NCBI GenBank assembly: GCA_963933115.1 | Contig: CAWVSL010000013.1 | Coordinates: forward strand, 1-61,615 | DNA length: 61,615 bases | DNA from: JALJPB01 sp963933115 | GTDB taxonomy: Bacteria; Pseudomonadota; Gammaproteobacteria; Enterobacterales; Alteromonadaceae | Reading direction: 5' to 3' | Shown: in pieces, positions 53,837-61,615 of the stretch | How the letters are laid out: each line of letters opens with the position of its first letter | Numbering within the stretch: the first letter of the stretch is position 1 | Notes under the pieces: generated by a model | Seen by the model: only the letters and a program-made list of their open reading frames with translations | What the model was told of the DNA's origin: nothing | Database searches by the model: none | Made by a program: the position numbers and the translations under genes

Positions 53837-54484
53837 GTGAACCCTTTGTCTAAATCATCATCACTCATTAATGCAATAAATCTCACCTGTATTCGAGAAG
53901 AACGCATTTTGTTTGAAAATTTAAGCCTGAGTATTTGTCCTGGTGATATTGTACAAATAGAAGGAGCTAATGGTAGCGGAAAAACCAGCTTACTTCGTAT
54001 TTTAGCGGGCTTGTCCCAGCCCTACGAGGGCAATGTATACTTTCAAGATAAAGCGATTAGTCAAACCAGAGAGTTATTTTATCAAAACTTATTATTTTTA
54101 GGCCACCTCCCTGGTGTAAAAGATGAAATGAGTGCTCAAGAAAATCTTGAGTTTAACTTAGCTTTGCACGGTCTTGATAAAAAGTCGGCTGAAGCAACCC
54201 TCAATACCGTTGACTTATTAGGCTTTGAAGATGCCCTTGCTTCACAATTAAGTGCGGGGCAACACCGACGTATAGCGTTGGCTAGGTTATGGCAAAGCCA
54301 AGCGCCTATTTGGATCTTGGATGAACCCTTTACGGCTATAGATAAACTGGGTGTGGCGAAGTTAGAACAGTTATTTTTACAACATGCTAATAATGGTGGT
54401 TGCGTTATTTTAACCACTCATCAAGATTTATCGTTTGATAATGACCGCATTAAAAAAATCACTTTAGCTTATCAATTTTATTAG
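53837..54484 (+). CDS. ccmA: Heme exporter ATPase CcmA
   Basis: A 215-residue ABC ATPase. Walker A is G-A-N-G-S-G-K-T-S (about residue 40), the signature L-S-A-G-Q-H-R-R and Walker B W-I-L-D-E-P-F. It powers the CcmABCD complex that releases holo-CcmE. The start is a GTG with a poor ribosome-binding site; a TTG three codons later is an alternative. First gene of the rightward ccmABCDE operon. Confidence 0.94.
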   Translation: MNPLSKSSSLINAINLTCIREERILFENLSLSICPGDIVQIEGANGSGKTSLLRILAGLSQPYEGNVYFQDKAISQTRELFYQNLLFLGHLPGVKDEMSAQENLEFNLALHGLDKKSAEATLNTVDLLGFEDALASQLSAGQHRRIALARLWQSQAPIWILDEPFTAIDKLGVAKLEQLFLQHANNGGCVILTTHQDLSFDNDRIKKITLAYQFY

Positions 54485-54489
54485 AGAAC

Positions 54490-55185
54490 ATGATGAACAA
54501 TACTCCTTCGCTTTCTTATAAAGCGGCATTTTTGTTAATTATCAAACGCGATTTAACCATCGCCTTTCGTCATCGTGATGATATCCTCAATCCATTATTG
54601 TTTTTTGTTATTGTCGTGACATTATTTCCCCTAGGTATAGGTGCAGAGTCGACCACCTTATCCCGTATTGCTCCTGGGATTATTTGGGTAGCTGCCTTAC
54701 TTTCGACTTTATTATCATTAGATAGGTTGTTTAAGTCAGATCACAATGATGGCTCTTTAGAGCAAATGCTTTTAAGTCCTCACCCTGTCTTCATTTTAGT
54801 GCTGGGTAAAATCATTGCTCACTGGTTATTAACCGGACTACCGCTTATTTTAGTGGCTCCTTTGTTAGCCGTTTTATTGCATTTAAATGAGAACAGTTAT
54901 GGTGCGTTAATGTTGACTTTATTATTAGGTACTCCCGTTTTAAGTTTATTGGGGGCGATTGGCGTTGCTTTAACGGTCGGTATTAAAAAAGGTGGCGTCT
55001 TATTAAGTTTACTCATACTGCCTCTTTATATTCCTGTGTTAATATTTGCAACCAGTGCCATAGATACCGCAGCAATGAACTTACCTTACAGCGGACAACT
55101 TGCTATAATTGCTGCGCTTCTTTTCGGTTCTTTAACCTTAGCCCCCTTTGCTGTTGGCGCAGCATTAAAAGTGAGTACCAACTAA
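54490..55185 (+). CDS. ccmB: Heme exporter permease CcmB
   Basis: A 231-residue inner-membrane protein with six hydrophobic segments. F-L-L-I-I-K-R-D-L-T-I-A-F-R near the N terminus and the D-G-S-L-E-Q-M-L-L-S-P loop are typical of CcmB. It is the membrane partner of CcmA, 5 bp after it and 2 bp before ccmC. Confidence 0.94.
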   Translation: MMNNTPSLSYKAAFLLIIKRDLTIAFRHRDDILNPLLFFVIVVTLFPLGIGAESTTLSRIAPGIIWVAALLSTLLSLDRLFKSDHNDGSLEQMLLSPHPVFILVLGKIIAHWLLTGLPLILVAPLLAVLLHLNENSYGALMLTLLLGTPVLSLLGAIGVALTVGIKKGGVLLSLLILPLYIPVLIFATSAIDTAAMNLPYSGQLAIIAALLFGSLTLAPFAVGAALKVSTN

Positions 55186-55187
55186 TC

Positions 55188-55961
55188 ATGTGGAAATGGC
55201 TACATCCTTATGCAAACCCAGAAGTCACTTATCACTTTACGGGTAAACTCATGCCTTGGCTTAGCGCCTTTGCAGCAATATTTTTATCTATTGGCTTAGT
55301 ATGGGCGCTAATTTTTGCCCCCGCTGATTATCAACAAGGTGAAAGTTTTCGTATTTTCTACATACACGTACCTGCGGCTATGTTTTCGATGAGCATCTAT
55401 TTTGCTATGGCTATCGCGGCTTTTTGCTCACTAGTTTGGCAATTAAAACTCTCTGATGCTGCTGCATCGGCAATGGCACCTGTTGGGGCCACCTTTACAG
55501 CAATAGCCTTAATTACTGGTGCTGCTTGGGGTAAGCCTATGTGGGGCACATGGTGGATTTGGGACGCAAGATTAACATCAGAATTGATATTACTTTTTTT
55601 ATACTTCGGTGTTATGGCCCTTCATAATGCCTTTGAAGATAAAAATGTGGCAGGTAAAGCGGCTGCGATTTTAACACTAGTAGGTTCGATTAACTTACCC
55701 ATTATTAAATATTCAGTTGAATGGTGGAATACCCTTCACCAAGGTGCGACGGTCAGTAAGCTTGGTAAACCTTCGATGACTGCTGATATGTTTTGGCCAT
55801 TTTTGATATGTTTTTTAGGCTTTGCTTTTTTAATCAGTGTTGTTATTTGTATACGCTTTAGGACTGAAATATTATCAAGAAATTCAATGCGCCCTTGGGT
55901 TAAAGAATTATTATTGCCTCCAGTAATACCCGTAACGACAACTGTATCGGAGGATAAGTAA
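55188..55961 (+). CDS. ccmC: Heme-handling protein CcmC
   Basis: A 257-residue six-helix protein that loads heme onto CcmE. The WWD motif W-G-T-W-W-I-W-D-A-R-L-T-S-E (about residues 122-135) is intact and flanking periplasmic His residues are present (I-H-V-P-A-A and T-L-H-Q-G). Full length; coupled to ccmB and ccmD. Confidence 0.95.
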   Translation: MWKWLHPYANPEVTYHFTGKLMPWLSAFAAIFLSIGLVWALIFAPADYQQGESFRIFYIHVPAAMFSMSIYFAMAIAAFCSLVWQLKLSDAAASAMAPVGATFTAIALITGAAWGKPMWGTWWIWDARLTSELILLFLYFGVMALHNAFEDKNVAGKAAAILTLVGSINLPIIKYSVEWWNTLHQGATVSKLGKPSMTADMFWPFLICFLGFAFLISVVICIRFRTEILSRNSMRPWVKELLLPPVIPVTTTVSEDK

Positions 55962-55962
55962 T

Positions 55963-56247
55963 ATGCAATTTGATAGTTTTAGCGCCTTTTTAGCGATGGG
56001 GGGGTATGGTTTTTATGTTTGGCTTTCCTATGGTATTAGCGCGCTGTTATTAATTATTTTAGTCATTGCCAGTAACAAGCAAAATAAAGCGGTTATTGAT
56101 CGTATACTCGCTCGCCAAAAACGAGAAATAAAATTACGTAATGCTGCTTCACAGCAAAGTCAGCAGCAAATTTCAGCTTCAGCTTCAGTTAATAATACCG
56201 AAGGTGAAATCAAAAAAGAGAATGATTCTAACGAGGTATTATCATGA
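55963..56247 (+). CDS. ccmD: Small heme exporter subunit CcmD, extended tail
   Basis: A 94-residue single-pass protein: F-L-A-M-G-G-Y-G-F-Y-V-W-L-S-Y-G matches the CcmD core, followed by a transmembrane helix and a basic stretch (A-R-Q-K-R-E-I-K-L-R). The C-terminal about 35 residues (Q-, S-, A- and E-rich) are longer than in most CcmD proteins of about 70 residues. CcmD helps release holo-CcmE. It overlaps ccmE by 4 bp (ATGA). Confidence 0.9.
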   Translation: MQFDSFSAFLAMGGYGFYVWLSYGISALLLIILVIASNKQNKAVIDRILARQKREIKLRNAASQQSQQQISASASVNNTEGEIKKENDSNEVLS

Positions 56248-56744
56248 ATCCACGTCGTAAAAAACGACTCACCATAATTGCCGCTATTTTTATCGGTTTA
56301 GGTTGTGTTGTTGGTTTAGTCCTTTATGCGTTAAGCCAAAATATTGATTTATTCTACGCACCAACTGAGATACACCAAGGTAAAAAAGACTCAGGTATAA
56401 AAGCCATTGAAGGACAAAGAATTCGGATTGGAGGTTTAGTCGTTCCAGGCAGTGTGCATCGTGATAATGAAAGTTTAAAAGTAAGCTTCAAACTTGCTGA
56501 CATGAGAATGCCTATTGTTTTTAATGATAATGATTTAGTTGTTACCGTAAAATATGACGGTATCCTGCCAGACTTATTTCGTGAAGGTCAAGGAATAGTG
56601 GCTAATGGTAAGTTAGTAAAAGATGGTTCAATAAGTGGTTTTTTAATCGATGCCAGTGAAGTGTTAGCTAAACATGATGAAAACTATATGCCCAAAGAAC
56701 TTGCTGACTCACTTAAAGAGAAAAAGAGTAATTATAGCCAATAA
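56244..56744 (+). CDS. ccmE: Heme chaperone CcmE
   Basis: A 166-residue periplasmic heme chaperone anchored by an N-terminal helix (about residues 8-28). It binds heme covalently through His144 in A-K-H-D-E-N-Y, with Tyr148 as the companion ligand (the HXXXY type). The OB-fold core carries R-I-G-G-L-V-V-P-G-S-V. Last gene of the operon; its terminator overlaps the convergent nagA gene. Confidence 0.95.
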   Translation: MNPRRKKRLTIIAAIFIGLGCVVGLVLYALSQNIDLFYAPTEIHQGKKDSGIKAIEGQRIRIGGLVVPGSVHRDNESLKVSFKLADMRMPIVFNDNDLVVTVKYDGILPDLFREGQGIVANGKLVKDGSISGFLIDASEVLAKHDENYMPKELADSLKEKKSNYSQ

Positions 56745-56751
56745 ATACGAG

Positions 56752-56783
56752 GCATGATTATATCAGTAATCATGCTTTTTTTT
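56752..56783 (+). terminator. ccmE terminator, overlapping the nagA 3' end
   Basis: GCATGATTA (56752-56760), loop TATCAG, TAATCATGC (56767-56775), then eight T (56776-56783). The right arm and the T run lie within the last codons and stop of the convergent nagA gene. Confidence 0.88.
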
Positions 56784-57915
56784 GAAAAACTTGTTGACCT
56801 GAAATCCATGTTTCTTGTACTTCAATGTTATCATTGAGGACAACAAAATCTGCCACTGCACCAACCCTAAGTAATGCTAAATCTTCATCATTATTACCGT
56901 TTACATAATTAGCTGGGTATTGACTTGCCATTCGGATAGCTTCCTCTAAAACGATATTTAACTTTTGATGACAATTGCGTACAGCCGAAGCCATATCTAA
57001 AACTGAACCTGCTAGCTCACCAGTGGTTGAGGTAAGTTTACCCTCTGATAAATGAACTGTTCGATTAAAAAAGGCAAACTCTGTGTCATCAGTCCCTACC
57101 GGCGGCATCGCATCAGTAACTAAAAATATTCTCCCTGTCGGTTTGATTTTTATCGCTAACTGGCAAGTTGCAAAATCAACATGATGGCCATCAACAATTA
57201 AACCACAGCTTGTTTGATCGTTTAACAGCGCAGTACCGACGACACCCGGCGCTCGACCTTGCAAAGGTGACATTGCATTAAATAAATGCGTAAAGCCACT
57301 AGCTCCTGCACCTAAAGCTCTCTGGGCCGTTGCATGATCTGCATTGGTGTGACCTAAACAGACGTTAATACCCAGGGATACCATTCGAGCTATATCTTCC
57401 ACTGAGACAGTTTCAGGCGCTAAGGTAACAATTATTTTACCCATATCTGTACGCTCAAGTACTTGCCATTCTTCATCGGTAATCGGACGAATAAATTCAG
57501 CACTGTGCGCGCCTTTTTTTGCAAGAGAAAGATGTGGGCCTTCAAAATGAATACCTAAAAGACCAAGAACATTGTCTTTAAGCGCTTGAGCAACAGCATC
57601 TGCCGCCTGTACCATTACCTCCACTTTATCAGTTATTAATGTTGGCATCATAGCGGTGGTGCCAAACTGAATATGAGCGCTGATGATGGATTTAATATTA
57701 TCTACCGACGGAGTATCATTAAATAATACTCCTCCCCCACCATTAACCTGTAAATCGATAAAACCGGGGACAAGTAAACCTTTTATATAATAATCAATTT
57801 GGCTAATATCTTGATCAATAGCAAGGATTTTACCATTATCAATAGTCAATACTTGGCCATCACTATAATGCTGACCATCAAAAAATCGCTGGGCGTGTAA
57901 ACGAATTTGACTCAT
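56770..57915 (-). CDS. nagA: N-acetylglucosamine-6-phosphate deacetylase
   Basis: A 381-residue amidohydrolase. Metal and substrate motifs are visible: P-G-F-I-D-L-Q-V-N-G (start of the barrel), H-F-E-G-P-H-L, G-H-T-N-A-D-H-A, T-H-L-F-N-A-M, D-G-H-H-V-D and catalytic Asp in L-V-T-D-A-M-P-P. It converts GlcNAc-6-P to glucosamine-6-P. It follows nagK by 43 bp. The C-terminal Q-K-K-A codons form part of the opposing ccmE terminator. Confidence 0.94.
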   Translation of the reverse strand: MSQIRLHAQRFFDGQHYSDGQVLTIDNGKILAIDQDISQIDYYIKGLLVPGFIDLQVNGGGGVLFNDTPSVDNIKSIISAHIQFGTTAMMPTLITDKVEVMVQAADAVAQALKDNVLGLLGIHFEGPHLSLAKKGAHSAEFIRPITDEEWQVLERTDMGKIIVTLAPETVSVEDIARMVSLGINVCLGHTNADHATAQRALGAGASGFTHLFNAMSPLQGRAPGVVGTALLNDQTSCGLIVDGHHVDFATCQLAIKIKPTGRIFLVTDAMPPVGTDDTEFAFFNRTVHLSEGKLTSTTGELAGSVLDMASAVRNCHQKLNIVLEEAIRMASQYPANYVNGNNDEDLALLRVGAVADFVVLNDNIEVQETWISGQQVFQKKA

Positions 57916-57958
57916 ATTGCAGACTATCCTTATTCACTATTAACAACGGCTAAAATTT

Positions 57959-58849
57959 TTATATTGAGAGGGCTAATTGCTCTCTAGCAAATAGCACTGA
58001 ACCGATTTCAGGAGGACTGAGCGGTTCAGATAGTTTACTGCGGACCTCTTCGCTTAACCAAGGTTTAAGTCTTGGTGTTAATCCGCCGATCATAGATATT
58101 CTTGGTACATTTCTACTTAATAAGGTTTTAGCCATATGATTAATATAACTTGCGCCTTCATCAACGATATTGTTAGCGACCTCATCACCTTGTTCTGCGG
58201 CATCAAATACTAAGTTTGCTAGCTGCGCATAAAAAGTAGCCGATTTCCCCGCAATAACTTCAACTAAAGCAAGATCATCTTTACAGTTAAGTACTTGTAA
58301 CAACCGATGAGTCATTATTGTTGGAGCAAGGATACCGTCAATGGATAACAAAACGTGTTTAGCTGCTTGTAAGCCAAACCAAGCGCCACTGCCCTTATCG
58401 CCATGTGGGAAACCATGTGCACCAATGATAAATTGATGACCATCCACATAAGAGAAACCACACGAACCTGTGCCAGTGATCATCACGGCACCGTCGCCAC
58501 CTTGGTGAGCACCTAAACAAGCGATAAATAAGTCAGTTGCTAAAAATAGTTGTTTAAATGGATGTTGCCAGGCTGACATTTGATCAAATAACACCGGTAA
58601 ATTAAGACCGGCAAGACCGACGCCGACAATAACGTCGTTAAGGGCAATACCTTTTAAGCCTGAATCTTCTATTGCTAATAAAGCCGAGGCGATAATCGAG
58701 CCAGTCGCTTGTTCAAAGCCGTGCAATGGATTACCCGGACCAGAAATACCCGTGCCTAAAATAATATTATCGTCTGATACAACCACAGCTTTACATTTAC
58801 TACCACCGCCATCGATACCTAAAAAATATTGTTGCTTGCGCTTTAACAT
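57959..58849 (-). CDS. nagK: N-acetylglucosamine kinase (BadF/BadG ATPase type)
   Basis: A 296-residue sugar kinase of the ASKHA fold. Phosphate-binding loop F-L-G-I-D-G-G-G-S-K-C is at residues 9-19 and a second in M-I-T-G-T-G-S-C-G (about 125). It resembles the GlcNAc kinases of Alteromonadales and Shewanella chitin pathways. It heads a nagK-nagA operon. No nagB-type deaminase, GlcNAc transporter or regulator is in the window. Confidence 0.85.
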   Translation of the reverse strand: MLKRKQQYFLGIDGGGSKCKAVVVSDDNIILGTGISGPGNPLHGFEQATGSIIASALLAIEDSGLKGIALNDVIVGVGLAGLNLPVLFDQMSAWQHPFKQLFLATDLFIACLGAHQGGDGAVMITGTGSCGFSYVDGHQFIIGAHGFPHGDKGSGAWFGLQAAKHVLLSIDGILAPTIMTHRLLQVLNCKDDLALVEVIAGKSATFYAQLANLVFDAAEQGDEVANNIVDEGASYINHMAKTLLSRNVPRISMIGGLTPRLKPWLSEEVRSKLSEPLSPPEIGSVLFAREQLALSI

Positions 58850-59478
58850 AACATACCCGTATTAATATTTTCCTAGTGTTAACTTTTATAAAAGGAAGTT
58901 TACCCCGTTTCACTGCTACATTATATTATATGACAGACGTATACTTAAGAGAGCAATGACTCATTACTTTTTTATAATAGCGCATAAATTACGGTTAAAA
59001 CACCCTGGTTATTAAAAGCTTAACAGCTGAAGTATTACAAAAACTTGAGCGCTATCAACATTAGAAAAATAATGAAAACTCACTCTTTCCCCCCGTTATT
59101 TTAACGCTGGGGTCGCTATTGTTGGACCCAAGGTTGAACCATCGATTCCAATATTGATAATATCGATAATATCGATAATACGTCATCAACTAAAACGCAT
59201 AAATATCGTTGATTAGAATGTCTATTAAGCTTTTTTGAGCTATCTCATAAGCGCCTATCAATTCTATTGAGAGTCTATCAATGTATTTATCTTAATTGGC
59301 AAAAAAGTATTGAGGCGTTAATGAGTTTTATCTTTAGCGAGTTGGGTTAGTTTGTTCCAACTCAAAAATTTTGGGCGAGTAAACAGCTAGGTACCTATAA
59401 TTGTTGAAGAGTCGAGTGGTTAAATAACGACACTAAAAAATCACCATACAAACAAGTCATCACTAAAAAGTATTGTGA
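58850..59478. other. Long intergenic region with short repeats and G+C-rich hairpins
   Basis: About 630 bp between rraB and nagK, both leftward. Three tandem 9-bp units (ATTGATAAT, then ATCGATAAT twice) lie at 59153-59179. Two overlapping hairpins use the same G run: CCCC...CGTTA/TAACG...GGGG (59089-59112) or GGGTC/GACCC just after. GAGTTGG/CCAACTC (59339-59363) is another stem, 115 bp after the rraB stop. Scraps of open frame exist but none has a start and ribosome-binding site. It may contain decayed coding sequence and the nagK promoter. Confidence 0.5.
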
Positions 59479-59832
59479 TTACTCTTCAAAATATGTACCC
59501 CAACCGTCATAATCAACATGCGTTAATTTCGCTAGCTCGATCATTTTTTTTGTTTCATCGAAAATTATTTCTACATCAAGGGCTTGTTCAGTACTGATAT
59601 CAAAAGCAAACACTTTTTCACCTGACTCAAGTTCAGCTTCTTCAGGCTCCTCAACTTCATAGCCCATTTTGAAAGCGGTTATCGCGGCTTGTTCTAGTAA
59701 GTTAAAATCACTACTGGCAAAATGATGTTCAATGGTATGGTGAACTTCTTCATCAGTACCATCTTCGACTAATTCGTTAATAAGGGCTTGAGTATGGGCT
59801 AACCAATGTTGTAATTGCTCTTCATTATTCAT
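59479..59832 (-). CDS. rraB: Ribonuclease E inhibitor RraB
   Basis: A 117-residue acidic cytosolic protein, collinear with E. coli RraB: E-L-V-E-D-G-T-D, Y/H-T-I-E-H-H-F, A-F-K-M-G-Y-E-V and the near-identical end V-D-Y-D-G-W-G-T-Y-F-E-E. RraB binds RNase E and modulates mRNA decay. It lacks the acidic C-terminal extension of the enterobacterial form. Its ATG directly follows the plsC stop codon. Confidence 0.92.
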   Translation of the reverse strand: MNNEEQLQHWLAHTQALINELVEDGTDEEVHHTIEHHFASSDFNLLEQAAITAFKMGYEVEEPEEAELESGEKVFAFDISTEQALDVEIIFDETKKMIELAKLTHVDYDGWGTYFEE

Positions 59833-60588
59833 TTATACATTTTCCTGTTCTTTTGACTTATGGCTGTTAAGTGATGTTCCAGTCTCAATACTCAATTGTT
59901 CAATTTTATCAGACATTAAGGTATGTATATCATTGGCAACCGTTCTAACGTTATCTTTATTCTCAAGAGAACAATAGACCGGCGGTAAAATTTCAATAAT
60001 GACTCTACCGTTATCCCATCGATTCCATTTTATCGCACCATGCAAGTTACTTGAACAAACAGGTACAATAGGAACACCGGCTTCAGCAGCTGTTCTAAAG
60101 GCTCCAGTTTTAAAACGCAACAAACCTCGACCGTTGCTGCGAGTTCCTTCTGGAAACAACCAAACAGATAAATTTTTGTCTTTAATTTTTTTAACGGTCT
60201 GGGTTATTGTACCCATTGCTTTATTCGTATTGGCTCTATCAATTAGAATATTGCCTGTTAACCAATACATTTGGCCAAAAAATGGAATCCACTTTAAACT
60301 TTTTTTACCGACTGTCACCGTATTAGGTTGAACAGCGCTAGAAATAGTAAACATATCAAGACCACTTTGATGATTGGCGACATAAACTGCTGGTCCAATA
60401 TTTGTAGCCGACTCAGCCAACCTAACTTCAACCTCTAAGCCTAATAATTTAGCCAACTTACTTAAAGTTCTTGAAGTAAAAAAAGCTCTATTGCGGCTCC
60501 ATGGCTGTAATATGCTAAAAACACAAGCCAAAACGCATATAACAACAAGTGCTAAAGTAATGAAAATAATACGAATAAGTGCTAACAA
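59833..60588 (-). CDS. plsC: 1-acyl-sn-glycerol-3-phosphate acyltransferase
   Basis: A 251-residue inner-membrane acyltransferase with an N-terminal hydrophobic anchor. The catalytic N-H-Q-S-G-L-D motif has His73 and Asp78, and the substrate-binding F-P-E-G-T-R-S lies at 145-151. It converts lysophosphatidate to phosphatidate in phospholipid synthesis. Coupled to rraB with no gap between stop and start codons. Confidence 0.92.
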   Translation of the reverse strand: MLALIRIIFITLALVVICVLACVFSILQPWSRNRAFFTSRTLSKLAKLLGLEVEVRLAESATNIGPAVYVANHQSGLDMFTISSAVQPNTVTVGKKSLKWIPFFGQMYWLTGNILIDRANTNKAMGTITQTVKKIKDKNLSVWLFPEGTRSNGRGLLRFKTGAFRTAAEAGVPIVPVCSSNLHGAIKWNRWDNGRVIIEILPPVYCSLENKDNVRTVANDIHTLMSDKIEQLSIETGTSLNSHKSKEQENV

Positions 60589-60871
60589 CGGAAAGTCCTA
60601 ATAAAAACCTAGTCGGGAAGTATACCCTAAAGCGATAGAAAATTAACTATTGAGTTTATCTTTTAAAGTATAAGCATCACATTAACCCTCACTTAGGCTT
60701 AAGGGCACTCAATATTAAATTACATTAAAATCAATAAGTTCACTCTGTGCATTATTCTACTTATTGGCAATGCACAAAACTCCAATAATAATGCTCTTTA
60801 TTTAAGAACAGCTCATCATCTTTGGGTAGTTTTGCCCAAAATGGTATCATTATTAATCAAAAACTGACTAA

Positions 60872-61414
60872 CTACAAAATTCGTCTTACACGAATACGCC
60901 TATTACTCGTTAGTTTTTTTAAGTAAAAAGCCCCCAAAGCGCCTTCTTCTAAAATAACCTCATCACCTGAAGTTAACTTCAAATATACCGTATCTTTTTG
61001 TTGCCATTTTTGGCCATTATTAAGGGACACTTGCCACTGTCCTCGCAACATTTTTTTAGCTTGAATAATAGTGGCTGTTATTTCATTTGATATTTCAGCT
61101 TTATTTCCAGCGATTTTTTTCAAGTGATTTTTCGCAAATGAAGCTACCTTTTTGGATGGGTCACTTACCATCGGTGGTATTTCTTTTTTATCTACTTGAT
61201 GTCGATGAAGCTCATTTGATGGTGTTATTATTAAGTTTTCAGTCAATGTCAGATTTTCAGCAAGTTGATCAAAACACCCTAAACGCACTAAATTATCTTT
61301 TTGTTTTGTACAGTTTTCTAGTGCCTGACTTAATCGTTGATCATCAGATGCCAAAGCAGATGTCGTAAAGTATAATGAAATAATAACAGCACCAAGTAAT
61401 TTAATATTGTTCAT
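60872..61414 (-). CDS. Hypothetical exported protein
   Basis: A 180-residue protein with a signal peptide (L-L-G-A-V-I-I-S-L-Y-F-T-T-S-A-L-A). The early mature part has C-T-K-Q-K-D-N-L-V-R-L-G-C-F-D-Q-L, a two-Cys pattern shared by many small periplasmic proteins of unknown role. A charged linker precedes a C-terminal beta-rich region (W-Q-V-S-L-N-N-G-Q-K-W, G-A-F-Y-L-K-K-L) ending in R-R-I-R-V-R-R-I-L. No family is named with confidence. AAGGAA precedes the ATG, which overlaps the stop of a small upstream ORF. Confidence 0.65.
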   Translation of the reverse strand: MNNIKLLGAVIISLYFTTSALASDDQRLSQALENCTKQKDNLVRLGCFDQLAENLTLTENLIITPSNELHRHQVDKKEIPPMVSDPSKKVASFAKNHLKKIAGNKAEISNEITATIIQAKKMLRGQWQVSLNNGQKWQQKDTVYLKLTSGDEVILEEGALGAFYLKKLTSNRRIRVRRIL

Positions 61415-61554
61415 TTTTTTTCCTTTCGCTCTAATTTTATTTTTTTATCGAGTTGCTCTTCACTTAAAAAACCACCAGACCAACATTCATTATTATAATG
61501 AACCTTGATGGTATTACTATTGATATAAAAAATCGATCTACACACTCTTCTCAA
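61411..61554 (-). CDS. Small ORF (47 codons) coupled to the downstream gene
   Basis: From a TTG at 61554 (a GTG at 61545 is in frame) the minus strand encodes about 47 residues including V-C-R-S-I-F-Y-I-N-S-N-T, K-V-H-Y-N-N-E-C-W-S-G-G and a charged end (E-E-Q-L-D-K-K-I-K-L-E-R-K-E-K-K). The TGA at 61411 overlaps the ATG of the next gene (ATGA), and only 2 bp separate the TTG from the upstream stop codon. The tight packing in a probable operon supports a real gene; no family is recognised. Confidence 0.5.
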   Translation of the reverse strand: MRRVCRSIFYINSNTIKVHYNNECWSGGFLSEEQLDKKIKLERKEKK

Positions 61555-61556
61555 AC

Positions 61557-61615
61557 TTAGGCTAAAATTTCATCTGGAATAGGTTGCAAGCGTTTATCTT
61601 TGTCTAAGCACACCA
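61557..61615 (-). CDS. C-terminal end of a probable acyl-CoA thioesterase (partial)
   Basis: Only the last 18 codons lie in the window. They read V-C-L-D-K-D-K-R-L-Q-P-I-P-D-E-I-L-A before a TAA at 61557. The pattern C-L-D-K-D-x-R-x-x-P-I-P is typical of the end of hotdog-fold thioesterases of the YbgC/YciA type, but the fragment is too short to be sure. Confidence 0.45.
   Translation of the reverse strand, partial: VCLDKDKRLQPIPDEILA

Noticed and set aside
58990..59070. Short open stretch reading like a protein end (T-L-V-I-K-S-L-T-A-E-V-L) in the nagK spacer
   Set aside because: Only about 20 codons after a stop and with no start; could be decayed coding sequence but cannot be assigned.
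1..61615. CRISPR arrays, insertion sequences, prophage or integron features
   Set aside because: No spaced direct repeats, transposase or integrase genes or attachment-site duplications were found; the tRNA-Leu gene has no integrase beside it.

Overview
The window looks like chromosomal DNA of a marine gammaproteobacterium of the order Alteromonadales, most like Colwellia. This rests on the low G+C content, the close likeness of PepA, ValS, RraB and the Ccm proteins to gammaproteobacterial versions, and the syntenic block lptG-lptF / pepA-holC-valS. There is no phage, transposase, integrase or CRISPR array. It is a mosaic of housekeeping blocks and accessory metabolic loci.

Layout. (1) About 1-14.1 kb is a beta-glucan (probably laminarin) locus: a GH30 glycosidase, a small tyrosine-type phosphatase, a MATE exporter, an AraC regulator, a LacI regulator, then a leftward FucP-family importer + GH3 lipoprotein pair and a rightward GH1 + GPH symporter + second LacI set. 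LacI-type palindromes lie before the first lacI and between the divergent pairs. (2) 14.3-15.0 kb is an orphan Lys/Ser-rich protein. (3) 15.1-22.1 kb is a leftward phenylacetyl-CoA epoxidase operon, paaABCDE-paaX, followed by a bifunctional enoyl-CoA hydratase/3-hydroxyacyl-CoA dehydrogenase. (4) 22.1-25.0 kb holds a promoter region, a small frameshifted gene, an MBL-fold hydrolase and a LysE-type exporter. (5) 25.0-29.9 kb is a compact signalling module: PepSY protein, OmpR-type response regulator, PhoQ-like kinase, a surface-anchored protein and a DUF3300 protein. Three promoters in it share the layout GTTCAG-N5-GTTCAG-N11-TATAAT. (6) 30.1-32.5 kb has an alpha/beta hydrolase, a small lipoprotein, tRNA-Leu(CAA) and an RDD protein. 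(7) 32.6-40.6 kb is lptFG / pepA-holC-valS and a cold-shock gene with a long leader. (8) 40.7-48.8 kb is a leftward copper/silver efflux operon: a Met/His/Cys-rich small protein, CusC-, CusB- and CusA-like proteins and two PepSY membrane proteins. (9) 49.2-56.7 kb is the cytochrome c maturation system in two divergent operons, ccmFGHI (left) and ccmABCDE (right). (10) 56.8-58.8 kb is nagK-nagA for N-acetylglucosamine. (11) 59.5-61.6 kb has plsC-rraB, an unknown exported protein, a small overlapping ORF and the end of a probable thioesterase gene.

How they work together. In the glucan locus, surface or periplasmic enzymes (GH30, GH3) should release glucose and short oligosaccharides. The FucP-type importer would take up monosaccharide. 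The GPH symporter would bring in a disaccharide for cytoplasmic GH1. This fits algal polysaccharide use, as do the nag genes (chitin-derived GlcNAc) and the aromatic-acid genes.

The observations most worth follow-up are the three-promoter regulon of the PepSY/two-component module, the CusB-fused CusF-like domain whose four usual metal ligands are all replaced, a 5' hairpin that pairs fully only in the importer mRNA, a 41-bp duplication that gives the GH30 gene an overlapping leader ORF, an A8-tract frameshift in a small gene, and an inverted repeat that extends the acceptor stem of pre-tRNA-Leu. Product names rest on motifs and family resemblance read by eye; no database search was run.
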